From RGIG995 sp045635765 (GTDB lineage Bacteria > Bacillota > Clostridia > Oscillospirales > UBA644): DNA of 40,119 bases. The notes beneath the pieces are model-generated. The model was not told the DNA's origin. It was given only the letters and a program-made list of their open reading frames with translations, and ran no database searches. The stretch spans positions 1 through 40,119 of the forward strand of contig JAZTWH010000019.1 of NCBI GenBank assembly GCA_045635765.1, in the 5' to 3' direction. A program made the translations under genes and the position numbers. Shown here piece after piece: positions 1-8,618 of this stretch. Position 1 is the stretch's first letter. Each line of letters starts with the position of its first letter.

Positions 1-484
1 AGACCGCATCCAAAAGATCCCCGATTCCCAAACCGTGAACCGAAGAAACAGCGATGGGGTCGCCCATCCCCAAATTATAAAATTCGTAAAATTCCGGGGG
101 ATTTTCTCCGGGACGGTCAATCTTATTGACACAGAGAACCACGTTTTTCCCGGCCTTCATCAGCATGCGGGCCACTTCCACGTCCGCATCGGTAACGCCG
201 GATTTAATATCGGTAACGAAAATTACCGCATCGGCCTGATCGATGGCGATCTGGGCCTGCCGACGCATCTGATCCAGGATTTCATTACCGGTGTAGGGTT
301 CGATTCCACCCGTATCCACCAGGGTAAAGTCTCTGCCCCGCCACTCGAAATCGCAATAAATCCGATCCCGGGTCACGCCGGGGGTATCTTCAATAATAGA
401 AAGACGCTGGCCGACGATCTTGTTAAAGAGCGTAGACTTTCCCACGTTGGGACGGCCGACGACTGCAATCATGGGGTTTGCCAT
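1..484 (-). CDS. der: Ribosome biogenesis GTPase Der (EngA), N-terminal part
   Basis: Der is a GTPase with two tandem G domains that helps assemble the 50S ribosomal subunit. The visible 161 residues are the start of the first G domain. The P-loop GRPNVGKST lies at residues 10-18, followed by a switch I region with PGVTRD, the DTGG motif near residue 58 and the NKID specificity motif near residue 118. The ATG at 484 is preceded by AAAGGAG at normal distance. The gene runs off the left edge of the window, so the second G domain and KH-like domain are not seen. It lies 13 bp after the DUF512 radical-SAM gene on the same strand, so the two are probably co-transcribed. Confidence 0.95.
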   Translation of the reverse strand, partial: MANPMIAVVGRPNVGKSTLFNKIVGQRLSIIEDTPGVTRDRIYCDFEWRGRDFTLVDTGGIEPYTGNEILDQMRRQAQIAIDQADAVIFVTDIKSGVTDADVEVARMLMKAGKNVVLCVNKIDRPGENPPEFYEFYNLGMGDPIAVSSVHGLGIGDLLDAV

Positions 485-497
485 AGAAACTCTCCTT

Positions 498-1796
498 TCA
501 GGGGCGGGCGGCACGCAAAAATGCATCCGCAAGTCCTTCTGCCCCATCCTCCAGAATCAGGACCTTTACGTCCAATTCTTGTTCCACGGACCGAACGGAA
601 ACGTCATCCAAAAACTTATCCTCCCGAAGCATGACCCGAGGGATAAGCAGATAATCCCCCAAGTCCTTCCCCTTCAGCTGAGCAATAACGTCCCGGCCGG
701 TCACAAGGCCGGCAACGGTAACGTCGTGGCCGAAGAAGTCATTTTCAATTCCGTATACGTGACACTGAAGGCCCGTATATTTCTCTTTCATTTTATCCAC
801 ACAGCTGCGAATAAAATCTTCGGCAATCTTCCCGGTAATACTGCTGACCCGGATGGGATAAGGAATGGGCTCCACGATAAACGACATGAGATCCTCCGTC
901 TCCCGCCGGAAGGAAGCGATCATCCCGACACCGTTTTCCATTTGTTCAAATTCTTCGTAATAATCGAAGTCCGGCAACGGAAGGCCTGCCTTGAGATACA
1001 GTTCGTCCGCGGCCCAAACCAGACGGGTGCCCAAATCGGTCAGGCACTGATCGGCGAAGGCCTCCACCTGTTCCACGATGGTCTTACATTCCTCAGGAGT
1101 ATAGACCCGGAGAGGTTCCAGTCCATCCCGAAACCGGGTCAAGCCCACGGGGACCACCGAAACGCTGGAAAGCTGAGGATGAAGGGTCTTTAAATCCTGC
1201 AGAGAGCGGGCTAATTCTTCTCCGTCGTTCCAACCGGGACAAAGAACGATCTGGGCCCGCAGGTTGATTCCCGCATCCCGAAAACGCTGCATCAACTCAA
1301 AGCCCCGGGCGGCGGCGGGATTTTTCATCATCTTCACCCGAAGCTCGGGGTTGGTCGTATGGACCGAAATATTGAAGGGAGACACCTTCATATTGACGAT
1401 GCGTTCCACGTCCTCGTCAGACAGATTGGTCATGGTGACATAATTGCCGTAGAGCAACGAAAGGCGAAAATCATCGTCTTTATAATACATGGTTTCCCGC
1501 ATTTTGGGGGGAAGTTGATCAATAAAGCAGAAAATACATTTATTTTTACAGGACCGTTGCCGGTCCATCAGATAATTTTCAAATTCAAGGCCCGGATCTT
1601 CCGTAGGCTTTTTCAGCCGGGCAGAGAAGGTTTTTCCGTTCCGGCACAGAGTAATGTCCGTAACGCCGAGGGAGGTCTGGTACATATAATCCAAAAAATC
1701 CCGGACGGGGGTACCGTTTACGGCAAGAAGCTCGTCGCCGGGCAATGCTTTTTTTCGGAAAGGGCTGTGTTTTTCTACACGGCGGATCAATGACAT
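498..1796 (-). CDS. DUF512 family radical SAM protein with N-terminal PDZ-like domain
   Basis: This 432-residue protein has a PDZ-like start (PGDELLAVNGTPV, residues about 19-31). A radical-SAM cluster motif CKNKCIFC near residue 83 would bind a 4Fe-4S cluster. The C-terminal DUF512 domain includes the LEDGAEGLADAFL stretch. Length and order match the DUF512 family found beside der in Clostridia. The reaction catalysed by this family is not established. The ATG at 1796 has AAAGGA about 8 bp upstream. The neighbouring der gene suggests a link to ribosome or tRNA biology, but that is inference. Confidence 0.9.
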   Translation of the reverse strand: MSLIRRVEKHSPFRKKALPGDELLAVNGTPVRDFLDYMYQTSLGVTDITLCRNGKTFSARLKKPTEDPGLEFENYLMDRQRSCKNKCIFCFIDQLPPKMRETMYYKDDDFRLSLLYGNYVTMTNLSDEDVERIVNMKVSPFNISVHTTNPELRVKMMKNPAAARGFELMQRFRDAGINLRAQIVLCPGWNDGEELARSLQDLKTLHPQLSSVSVVPVGLTRFRDGLEPLRVYTPEECKTIVEQVEAFADQCLTDLGTRLVWAADELYLKAGLPLPDFDYYEEFEQMENGVGMIASFRRETEDLMSFIVEPIPYPIRVSSITGKIAEDFIRSCVDKMKEKYTGLQCHVYGIENDFFGHDVTVAGLVTGRDVIAQLKGKDLGDYLLIPRVMLREDKFLDDVSVRSVEQELDVKVLILEDGAEGLADAFLRAARP

Positions 1797-1846
1797 ATTC
1801 TAATTCCTTTTGTTGATTGCAATTTTTTTGGACACAAAACGACGGA

Positions 1847-1884
1847 GAAACATCATTCTTCCCTTAGAAAGAAGAGAATGTTTC
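1847..1884 (-). terminator. Hairpin downstream of rpmF, weak terminator or attenuator
   Basis: The arms GAAACAT and ATGTTTC are extended inward by TTCTTC/GAAGAG after a small internal loop. On the minus strand the T-tract that follows is poor (TCCGTCGTTTTG), so it may only partly stop transcription between rpmF and the DUF512 gene. Confidence 0.4.
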
Positions 1885-1908
1885 CCCCTCGGATTGATAC
1901 GACAAAAC

Positions 1909-2103
1909 TCACTTCGCCGCTTCGTTGTTCATTTTCAGAACCTGCTTACCGTCATAGTAGCCGCAAGCTTTGCAAACACGGTGAGAAAGAACGTATTCGC
2001 CGCAGTTGGGGCATTTGACCATGCCGGGCATTTCGAGCTTCCAAACGCTGGAACGTGTCATATGCTTTCTCTGTTTCGAGACCTTTTTCTTCGGTGCGAT
2101 CAT
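1909..2103 (-). CDS. rpmF: 50S ribosomal protein L32
   Basis: A 64-residue basic protein of the large ribosomal subunit. It begins with PKKKVSKQRK, typical of L32, and carries two zinc-binding pairs, CPNC (about residues 31-34) and CKAC (about 44-47). This is therefore the zinc-containing form. An AGGAGG site lies just upstream of the ATG at 2103. It follows yceD by 38 bp, the conserved yceD-rpmF pairing seen across bacteria, and both should share the promoter at 2615-2642. Confidence 0.95.
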   Translation of the reverse strand: MIAPKKKVSKQRKHMTRSSVWKLEMPGMVKCPNCGEYVLSHRVCKACGYYDGKQVLKMNNEAAK

Positions 2104-2141
2104 TGGTGGACACCTCCTGTTTCCAATATCAAATTAAACAC

Positions 2142-2570
2142 TCAGTGATTGCATCCGCAATCCCCGTCATTGAGATTTTTCCCGCAACTCGGGCAGAGAC
2201 CCAGGCAATCTTCCTTGCAAAGAATCTTTGCGGGGAGGGCCAGGACCAAGGCGTCGTAAGCGGTCTTCTCAAGATCGATCTTCCCGTTTTCCACCGTTAC
2301 GGAGTCGTCCTCGGACGATTCCAGCGTAAGTACCGTTTTCAATTCGGATTGAAGGGAAAGAACGGCATCTTCCAGGCATCGGTCGCAAGCGGCGACACAA
2401 GTCCCGGAGACGGAAGCGCGGAAGGTCATAACGCCGACGACGTTGCGAAGCTTGCCGGTAATCCGGACTTCGGAAAAGGAGGGTTCCGCGGCGGACAGAT
2501 CCACCTGCACATCAAAGGGCAGGCTTTCCCCGTCACTGCGGCTGAAATCGTTAATATCCAAAAACCGCAT
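2142..2570 (-). CDS. yceD: YceD/DUF177 family protein
   Basis: A 142-residue DUF177 protein. This family is linked to 23S rRNA/50S subunit production and is almost always encoded beside rpmF, as here. The sequence shows the family Cys pairs, CDRCL in the middle and CPSCGKNLNDGDCGC at the C-terminus. The start is set at the ATG at 2570 because AAAGGAG sits 7 bp upstream. An earlier in-frame ATG at 2606 would add 12 unlike residues and put the ribosome site inside the coding region. Confidence 0.9.
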   Translation of the reverse strand: MRFLDINDFSRSDGESLPFDVQVDLSAAEPSFSEVRITGKLRNVVGVMTFRASVSGTCVAACDRCLEDAVLSLQSELKTVLTLESSEDDSVTVENGKIDLEKTAYDALVLALPAKILCKEDCLGLCPSCGKNLNDGDCGCNH

Positions 2571-2614
2571 ATTGGAGCTCCTTTCGTTCGTCGGTGCAAA
2601 ACACATACTTATAT

Positions 2615-2642
2615 ATTATACCACAAATTTTCAGAATGTCAA
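2615..2642 (-). promoter_or_regulatory. Sigma-A promoter for yceD-rpmF
   Basis: On the minus strand a consensus TTGACA (2642-2637) and TATAAT (2620-2615) are separated by 16 bp, about 45 bp upstream of the yceD start. Confidence 0.8.
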
Positions 2643-2660
2643 GTAGTAAATTTGAAAACT

Positions 2661-3842
2661 TTATTTGACCTCGCGGCCGCCGTCCCAAGGAGAAGTAACG
2701 TAAAAGGAGCCGGGAAACCCGGTGCGTTCCTTGTAATTCCTACCCACCTCGTCGATAAAGCGGTCCACGGCGTCCTCAGCGACGATACTGACCGTGCATC
2801 CCCCGAACCCGGCCCCGGTCATACGGGAGCCGATACACCCGTCGATCTTCAGGGACTCCTCCACCATCACGTCCAAATTCAGCCCGGTTACCTCGTACAG
2901 GTCCCGCAGGGAAATATGGGAGGAGGTCATCAGATGGCCCAAGGAACGGAGATCCCCGGAATTCAAGGCCTCGATGGACTTCAACACCCGGTCACATTCA
3001 TAGACCACGTGCTCCGCCCGACGGCGTTCCACCTCGTTGCGGATCAGATGCTTTGCATCCTCAAACTGTTCTACGGAAACGGCCCGCAGACAGTCGGCCT
3101 GCGGATAGGCAATCTGCAGGTGCTTCAAGGCAGATTCACATTCGGCCCGGCGTTCGTTATATTTGGAACCGGCAAGGCCCCGCTTTTTGTTGGTATTTCC
3201 GATCACGATCTTATATCCGGTCAAAACCAGGGGAACGTATTGATAATCCAGGGTCTTGCAATCCAGAAAAATGGCATGGTCCTTCTTCCCCATGGCACTG
3301 GCGAACTGGTCCATAATCCCGCAATTGACGCCGCAATAGACGATTTCCGCCTCCTGGGCAAGCTTTGCCATTTCGATCATATCGACAGGCTCGGAGATCT
3401 CCCTGGCTTCGTTGGAAAAAGTGGCAAGGGTCAAGGCCATAACCACCTCAATGGCGGCGGAAGAAGAAAGCCCTGCCCCGAGAGGAACCGTATCGTGATA
3501 CAGAATATCACAGGAACAGATTTCATATCCGTGGCTTTGCAGCACGTAGGCAACCCCGGCCTGATAATTGCCCCATTTCAGGTCCTTATAGGAATCAAGG
3601 CGGTCAATATCCAGTTCCACACGGTCGGGAAGGTCGGTGGCGGCCAGGCGGATCTTTCCGCGGTCGGTCTTACGAACAAGGATATGGGAAGCCTGTTCCA
3701 ATGCGGTAGGAAAAACGTACCCACCGTTGTAGTCGGTATATTCTCCGATCAGATTGACTCTCCCGGGAGAAACGAACATGCGGACGTCGGAGGGATCTCC
3801 GCCGTACAAATCGCAAAACTTGGTAAGCAACTCTTGATTCAC
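2661..3842 (-). CDS. galK: Galactokinase
   Basis: GalK phosphorylates galactose to galactose-1-phosphate with ATP in the Leloir pathway. The 393 residues match the family length. Seen in order: the substrate motif PGRVNLIGEYTDYNGG (about 26-41), the GHMP-kinase ATP loop GLSSSAAIEV (near 122) and the C-terminal motif MTGAGFGGCTVS (near 340). The start is a GTG at 3842 with a poor ribosome site, after a strong promoter. It is a monocistronic gene here: the partner galT lies 25 kb away in the same orientation. No clear terminator is seen between its stop and the yceD promoter. Confidence 0.96.
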   Translation of the reverse strand: MNQELLTKFCDLYGGDPSDVRMFVSPGRVNLIGEYTDYNGGYVFPTALEQASHILVRKTDRGKIRLAATDLPDRVELDIDRLDSYKDLKWGNYQAGVAYVLQSHGYEICSCDILYHDTVPLGAGLSSSAAIEVVMALTLATFSNEAREISEPVDMIEMAKLAQEAEIVYCGVNCGIMDQFASAMGKKDHAIFLDCKTLDYQYVPLVLTGYKIVIGNTNKKRGLAGSKYNERRAECESALKHLQIAYPQADCLRAVSVEQFEDAKHLIRNEVERRRAEHVVYECDRVLKSIEALNSGDLRSLGHLMTSSHISLRDLYEVTGLNLDVMVEESLKIDGCIGSRMTGAGFGGCTVSIVAEDAVDRFIDEVGRNYKERTGFPGSFYVTSPWDGGREVK

Positions 3843-3879
3843 CGTATCGTAGTATCCTTTCTGAATCGTACCCGGGTTT

Positions 3880-3908
3880 ATTATACACTATTCTGCTTTG
3901 AATGTCAA
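3880..3908 (-). promoter_or_regulatory. Consensus sigma-A promoter for galK
   Basis: Minus strand TTGACA (3908-3903), 17-bp spacer, TATAAT (3885-3880). Both hexamers are perfect. The -10 ends 38 bp before the GTG start. Confidence 0.85.
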
Positions 3909-3935
3909 GACGAATTTGCAACAAACATAGAAATA

Positions 3936-4322
3936 TTAAAGAATATTTTCCCAGGTAGGACGATGGGTCTCGGACAGTTCCTTGAGGGTTTTGGACAGAT
4001 CGGTCAGGGCTTCCAGGGCGGGGGAAGCGTCGCCCTCTCCGGCCAACTGCTGTGCCCGGGACAGGGCCCGTTGAATTTCGTGGATACGGGCATCGTTGAC
4101 GAAGATTCCGAGAAAGGGGCGGCGGCGGTTAAAATCGGAAATGAGGTCTTCCAACAAATTCAAGCCCTGTTGTTCGGTCATGTCCTCCGACAGTGCTTGG
4201 CAGACCTTATCCGCCTGGGCGGCCAGATCTTCCGCCACCTCGGCAAGGGAATTTTGTCCCACCGAAACAAAAAATACCAAGGCAACGGCGACTGCCATTG
4301 CAGAAAGAAAGCGACTGATCAC
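3936..4322 (-). CDS. DUF4363 family membrane-anchored protein
   Basis: A 128-residue protein with one N-terminal hydrophobic segment (residues about 7-21), which would anchor a mostly helical domain outside the membrane. The fold and its position directly after a DUF421 gene match the DUF4363 family, whose function is unknown. The start is a GTG at 4322 that overlaps the yetF stop by 4 bp, so translation is coupled. The pair probably acts as one unit at the cell envelope. Confidence 0.75.
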   Translation of the reverse strand: MISRFLSAMAVAVALVFFVSVGQNSLAEVAEDLAAQADKVCQALSEDMTEQQGLNLLEDLISDFNRRRPFLGIFVNDARIHEIQRALSRAQQLAGEGDASPALEALTDLSKTLKELSETHRPTWENIL

Positions 4323-4960
4323 GAGGCATCCTCCCGGGGGATACAGGTATAACGGCCGGCAATTTCATAGAGCAAAAAGACGTTTTTCGCCTCGGCCACC
4401 CCCTCTTTCGTAAGAATTGCGGCCAAGGCTCCGTCGTCAATACCCCGGCGGTGAAGATTCTCCTGAACGGGGACCCCGTCGGAGATTAAAATGAGGGGCA
4501 AGGTCTTCTGCGTTGCACCCTTTTTGGGAATTACGCTGACCTTTCCGTCGGTCTCCAAAACGCAATATTTCACGTCTTCCACCGCCATTAGCCCGTTTTG
4601 GCGAAGCTCCTCCAACAATTCCCCTACCGTCATTTGGGACTTTTTCATCTCCCGCTGATTGATTTTTCCGTCATCGATCAGCACCGAATACCGTCCCCCT
4701 AAGATCCGATTAAAAAGGGGAACCTTCAACGTCAAGAAGGAAAAAAGGATCTCCAAAACCACCAACGTCACCATGGGGACGACGCTGTACACCAAGGGCA
4801 TTTCCAGATCCTGCATACACAGGGTCGCAAGATCGGAAATGAGAAGGGTAATGACCAGCTCCGCCGGTTCCAGCTCCCCAATCTGTCGTTTCCCCATACA
4901 CCGCAGGGCCGTGATGGTTAATACATATAAAATTGCCGTTCGGATCATTGCCACTGCCAT
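4319..4960 (-). CDS. yetF: DUF421 (YetF-like) membrane protein
   Basis: A 213-residue protein with an N-terminal membrane region of about three helices (residues 5-75) containing the family signature RCMGKRQIGELEPAELVITLLISDL, written here only to locate residues about 20-45. A soluble C-terminal domain includes SVLIDDGKINQREMKK, typical of DUF421. B. subtilis YetF-type proteins are membrane proteins linked to spore or envelope functions. The ATG at 4960 has a modest AGGGG-type site; an ATG five codons further in is an alternative. It forms a two-gene unit with the downstream DUF4363 gene. Confidence 0.85.
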   Translation of the reverse strand: MAVAMIRTAILYVLTITALRCMGKRQIGELEPAELVITLLISDLATLCMQDLEMPLVYSVVPMVTLVVLEILFSFLTLKVPLFNRILGGRYSVLIDDGKINQREMKKSQMTVGELLEELRQNGLMAVEDVKYCVLETDGKVSVIPKKGATQKTLPLILISDGVPVQENLHRRGIDDGALAAILTKEGVAEAKNVFLLYEIAGRYTCIPREDAS

Positions 4961-5202
4961 ACGTTTCCGCCCCTATTGTTTTTTCTTATTTTTACTTGTT
5001 TTATCCGAAAATATGCAAATACGTTTTTTTGGCACGGAGCAAATTTCTTTGTACGGTGACGGTCCCAGGGGGAGAGCAACGTTTGATATTAGATAAGATT
5101 TCGTTAACGGTGGGATTTTCCGAAAAGAATGGAATTTTGACAGTCTGAATCCTTGCATCGCAACGAGTGGGTGGGTTGAATTCACTCCGCGGTTGTTTTT
5201 TG
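4961..5202. other. AT-rich intergenic stretch with no recognised gene
   Basis: This gap lies between the yetF start and the ackA terminator. No coding frame with a ribosome site, RNA gene or consensus promoter was recognised, although yetF must have a promoter here. Confidence 0.5.
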
Positions 5203-5239
5203 CAAAAAAAATGCGGGGGCTTCCGAATGGGAAGTCCCC
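5203..5239 (-). terminator. Rho-independent terminator of ackA
   Basis: A 10-bp stem with one G-U pair (5215-5224 with 5230-5239) and a 5-base loop. On the minus strand it is followed by an 8-T run (5211-5204). It lies 18 bp after the ackA stop. Confidence 0.9.
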
Positions 5240-5256
5240 GGGATTTTTTGAGTTGT

Positions 5257-6489
5257 TTAACGGGATGCGACGACAAGGGTTTCCTTGGCGATCATGAGTT
5301 CTTCGTTGGTGGGAATGACCAGGACCTTGATCTTGGAATTTTTGCCGGTGATGTCCACGGTGCCCCGGGTCTGATTGGCTTCTTCGTCAATTTCGATCCC
5401 CAGGGGTTCCAGGAGGCCTTTGCAAACGTTTTTACGGGTGGTGGGGCCGTTTTCGCCGATTCCGGCCGTGAATACGATGCAGTCCACGCCTCCGAGGATG
5501 GCGATATAGCCTGCCATGATCTGCTTACACTGATAGCCGAACATTTCCAGGGCCAAGGCACATCTTTCATCGCCCTCGTTGGCCCGGGCTTCCAGATCCC
5601 GGAAGTCGCTGTAACCACCGGAAACGGCGTAAACGCCGGACTTTTTGTTCATGATATTGTTCAGCTCGGTGCCGTTCATATGACGCAGTTCACCGGTCGT
5701 TTCATCCTTGACCAACTCGTTGTCCAAAAGGAGGGGGACGATGGCGGGGTCAATGGAGCCGCAGCGGGTTCCCATCAGGGGGCCGGCGAGGGGGGTCAGA
5801 CCCATGGAGGTATCGACACAGCGGCCTTTATCTACGGCAGTGATGGAAGAACCGTTGCCCAGGTGCAGGGTTACCATCTTCAGCTCTTCGGGCTTTTTGC
5901 CAAGATATTCGGCAGTTTTCTGAGAAACGTACTTATGAGAGGTCCCGTGGGCACCGTAACGCTTGATGCTGTATTTTTCGCACAGTTCCCGGGGCAAAGA
6001 GTAGGTCTTTGCAACGTCGGGCATGGTGGAATGGAATGCGGTATCAAAGACGGCAACGTGGGGGATATTGGGCATGGCCTGACGGCAGGCCCGGATTCCG
6101 GCGGCATTGGGGATTGCATGGAGGGGAGCCAGGGTCTTGCACGCCTCGATTTTTTCGATGACCTCTTCGCTGTCGACCAGGGTTGCTTCCATGAAGAAGC
6201 TTCCGCCGTGGACGATGCGGTGGCCGGCGGCACCGATTTCGGAGATATCCGCAATCACGCCTATCTCGGGGTCCACCAGGGTTTCGAGAACTTTATTGGC
6301 CGCGACGGTATGGTCGGGGAAAGGAATTTCCTTCTCGATGGCAACGTCCTTTCCGGGAGCCTTGTAAGAAAACACACCGTCAATGCCGATGCGGTCGCAG
6401 TTTCCTTTCGCAATAACCTCTTCGTTGTCCATATCGAAGAGCTGGTACTTCAAGGAAGAACTTCCTGCGTTGATAACTAAAATCTTCAT
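5257..6489 (-). CDS. ackA: Acetate kinase
   Basis: AckA interconverts acetyl phosphate plus ADP with acetate plus ATP, the ATP-yielding last step of acetate fermentation. The 410 residues match the usual length. Visible motifs: VINAGSSSLKYQLFD at the N-terminus, GHRIVHGG near 88, the ATP-binding HLGNGSS near 206, GTRCGSIDPA near 240 and FTAGIGENG near 325. The ATG at 6489 has a GAGAGG site. No pta gene is adjacent. It diverges from tmcAL, whose product consumes acetate, and has its own promoter and terminator. Confidence 0.97.
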   Translation of the reverse strand: MKILVINAGSSSLKYQLFDMDNEEVIAKGNCDRIGIDGVFSYKAPGKDVAIEKEIPFPDHTVAANKVLETLVDPEIGVIADISEIGAAGHRIVHGGSFFMEATLVDSEEVIEKIEACKTLAPLHAIPNAAGIRACRQAMPNIPHVAVFDTAFHSTMPDVAKTYSLPRELCEKYSIKRYGAHGTSHKYVSQKTAEYLGKKPEELKMVTLHLGNGSSITAVDKGRCVDTSMGLTPLAGPLMGTRCGSIDPAIVPLLLDNELVKDETTGELRHMNGTELNNIMNKKSGVYAVSGGYSDFRDLEARANEGDERCALALEMFGYQCKQIMAGYIAILGGVDCIVFTAGIGENGPTTRKNVCKGLLEPLGIEIDEEANQTRGTVDITGKNSKIKVLVIPTNEELMIAKETLVVASR

Positions 6490-6510
6490 CTGTTTACGCC
6501 TCTCTCTATC

Positions 6511-6539
6511 TTGATTTTTTTTAAACTTTGTAGTATAAT
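6511..6539 (+). promoter_or_regulatory. Promoter for tmcAL
   Basis: TTGATT (6511-6516), 17-bp spacer, perfect TATAAT (6534-6539). The predicted start point is near 6546, within a few bases of the opposing ackA start. Confidence 0.7.
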
Positions 6540-6554
6540 GGTTACACGAACTAT

Positions 6555-6583
6555 ATTATAGTCCTTTTCGGGAAAAATTGCAA
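6555..6583 (-). promoter_or_regulatory. Promoter for ackA
   Basis: Minus strand TTGCAA (6583-6578), 17-bp spacer, perfect TATAAT (6560-6555). It faces the tmcAL promoter, and the two -10 boxes are only 15 bp apart. Confidence 0.8.
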
Positions 6584-6631
6584 GAGATTTTACATTTTTT
6601 TGCGTTTTGGAGAGCAAAAAGGAGGTAAAGC

Positions 6632-7771
6632 GTGAGAATTGCGGGGATTATTGCGGAATACAACCCCTTCCATAAGGGGCATGAATATCAGGTTGGCCGG
6701 CTGCGGGAGATGGGGTACGAGGGAGTCGTTGCGGTCATGAGCGGAAATTTCGTACAACGGGCGGACGCAGCTTTGACCGACAAATACCGGCGGGGAGAAG
6801 GGGCCGTCCGTTCGGGCGTAGATTTGGTTTTGGAGCTTCCTCTATGCTACGCCCTCTCCTCCGCAGAGGATTTTGCGTTGGGGGGAATCGGAATTCTTTC
6901 TGCAACGGGCGTGGTGGAGACCGTTTGCTGCGGATGCGAAAGCGGAGAAGAAAAAAACCGATTGCAGTACGAAGCCCTGCGGGATGCCGATGCCCGGGGG
7001 GAAATTGGAAAGAAAATGAAACAGGGTCTCTCCTACCCCGGAGCCTGTCAACGGGCAGTGACGGAAGCGGGGGCGGCATGGAGCAACGAGCCCAACGACG
7101 TTTTGGCCTTAGCCTACCGAAAGGCCATCGACCGGGTCGACCCATCGTTACGGTTGATGGCCATCGAGAGGAAGGGAAGCTACCATGGGTTTTCCGGGGG
7201 ATTTGAAAGTGCCGAATCCATTCGCAGACGCTTCCGTTTGGGAGAAGACGTAGCCGATTCTCTCCCGGAAGGCTCTCTGCAGATGTTAAAGGGAGCTCCC
7301 GTAGCGGATTTGAAGCGATTGGAACGGGGCATTTTGGCTTATTACCGCACCGTTTCTCCCCGGGAATTAAAGGGGTTTTACGGCATGCGGGAAGGTCTTG
7401 CGGAGCGAATCTGCAGGTTTGCGGACGCCGCCACCCTGGAGGAATGGTACGAGAGGGTAAAAACGAAGAGGTTTCCCCATTCGGCAGTCCGCAGGGCCGT
7501 CTTGTGCGGATATTTAAAACTGCCGGCGACACTTCCGGAGCTGACGTACCTCCGGGTTCTGGCCTTCAACGAACGGGGACAGGAAATTTTGCGGGAAATG
7601 AAGAAAAAATCCCGTTTGCCCATTCTATCTTCCCTGACGCCGAAGTGGAAACAGGACGCCCTGGCCTCGGCCCAATTACGAGGCGACGAAATTTTCTCCC
7701 TGGCTCTGCCGGAACCGGAAAAACTTCTGCGGGACCTGACCGAAAGTGCGAGAAAAATATGTCAATTATGA
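6632..7771 (+). CDS. tmcAL: tRNA(Met) cytidine acetate ligase
   Basis: TmcAL (formerly YlbM, DUF795) activates acetate with ATP and acetylates the wobble cytidine C34 of elongator tRNA-Met to ac4C. The 379-residue protein opens with AEYNPFHKGH (residues 8-17), the nucleotidyltransferase HxGH-type signature, followed by MSGNFVQRA near 34. The N-terminal alpha-hydrolase-like domain and helical C-terminal part fit the family. The start is a GTG at 6632 after a strong AAAGGAGG site. It lies next to ackA but on the other strand, with an interlocked promoter pair between them. Confidence 0.93.
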   Translation: MRIAGIIAEYNPFHKGHEYQVGRLREMGYEGVVAVMSGNFVQRADAALTDKYRRGEGAVRSGVDLVLELPLCYALSSAEDFALGGIGILSATGVVETVCCGCESGEEKNRLQYEALRDADARGEIGKKMKQGLSYPGACQRAVTEAGAAWSNEPNDVLALAYRKAIDRVDPSLRLMAIERKGSYHGFSGGFESAESIRRRFRLGEDVADSLPEGSLQMLKGAPVADLKRLERGILAYYRTVSPRELKGFYGMREGLAERICRFADAATLEEWYERVKTKRFPHSAVRRAVLCGYLKLPATLPELTYLRVLAFNERGQEILREMKKKSRLPILSSLTPKWKQDALASAQLRGDEIFSLALPEPEKLLRDLTESARKICQL

Positions 7772-7799
7772 AAAAATTTTATTATTTCCTGCGAAACCC

Positions 7800-7828
7800 T
7801 TTACAAAATTACAGTTTTGTAGTAAAAT
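7800..7828 (+). promoter_or_regulatory. Promoter for the pyrH-ispG operon
   Basis: TTTACA (7800-7805), 17-bp spacer, TAAAAT (7823-7828), 40 bp upstream of the pyrH ATG. Confidence 0.75.
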
Positions 7829-7867
7829 TATATAGGAATATAGAATACGATTACCTTGGAGGATTGC

Positions 7868-8575
7868 ATGGAAACAAAGTATAAGAGAGCTCTCATCAAG
7901 TTAAGCGGAGAAGCGTTATCCGGATCCTTGGGCCACGGCATTGATTTCGCAACGGCCACGGAGGTTTGCCGGAACATCGTAAAAAGCCTGGAATACGGGG
8001 CACAGATTGCCATCGTATGCGGTGCCGGAAATTTCTGGCGGGGTCGTCAGGGTTCCGATATGGATCCCGTAAAGGCGGATCAGATGGGAATGCTGGCCAC
8101 CAACATGAACGCCATTGCTCTGTCCGAGCTTTTTCGCTCGGTAGGTGCGGAAGCGAAGGTCCTTTCCGCCGTTCCCATGCCCCAGGTATGCGAAACCTAC
8201 ACCAAGGATTTGGCCGACAAGTACCTGAACGAAGGAAAGATCGTGATTTTTGGCGGAGGTACGGGCTGTCCCTTTTTCACCACCGATACGGCGGCGGCCC
8301 TGCGGGCCATTGAGATCGGGGCGGACATTGCTCTGATGGCTAAGGCCGTGGACGGGGTGTACGACAAGGATCCCAGAACCAATACCGACGCAGTGAAATT
8401 TGATTCCATTACTTATTCCGAAATTCTTGACAAAAAGCTGGGGGTAATCGACTTAACGGCGGCCTCCCTGTGCATGGAAAAAAATATGCCCGTCCTTCTT
8501 TTCCAATTGGGCAAAGGGGAAAGCATCAGCGAGGCTCTGTGCGGAAACAACGTCGGAACCGTGATCAATGTATAA
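7868..8575 (+). CDS. pyrH: UMP kinase
   Basis: PyrH phosphorylates UMP to UDP, and the bacterial enzyme is a hexamer of the amino-acid kinase fold. The 235-residue protein has KLSGEAL near the N-terminus, GAGNFWRG (phosphate-binding glycine-rich loop, near 55), the GGGTGCPFFTTDTAAALRA segment (near 130) and VDGVYDKDPR (near 160). I start it at the ATG at 7868 because GGAGG lies 5 bp upstream. A TTG at 7856 would include the ribosome site. It is the first gene of the run to ispG and is followed by frr, the standard pairing. Confidence 0.97.
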   Translation: METKYKRALIKLSGEALSGSLGHGIDFATATEVCRNIVKSLEYGAQIAIVCGAGNFWRGRQGSDMDPVKADQMGMLATNMNAIALSELFRSVGAEAKVLSAVPMPQVCETYTKDLADKYLNEGKIVIFGGGTGCPFFTTDTAAALRAIEIGADIALMAKAVDGVYDKDPRTNTDAVKFDSITYSEILDKKLGVIDLTAASLCMEKNMPVLLFQLGKGESISEALCGNNVGTVINV

Positions 8576-8618
8576 GACAACGCGAACGTGAAATAAATAT
8601 CTTTACGGAGGATTCAAT

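Noticed and set aside
2055..4352. A 765-codon open frame on the plus strand
   Set aside because: It lies antisense across yceD and galK, whose protein families are unmistakable. It has no family match or ribosome site and follows from codon bias of the minus-strand genes.
5167..6480. A 437-codon plus-strand open frame antisense to ackA
   Set aside because: The minus frame is a full-length acetate kinase with promoter and terminator. The plus frame begins inside the ackA terminator.
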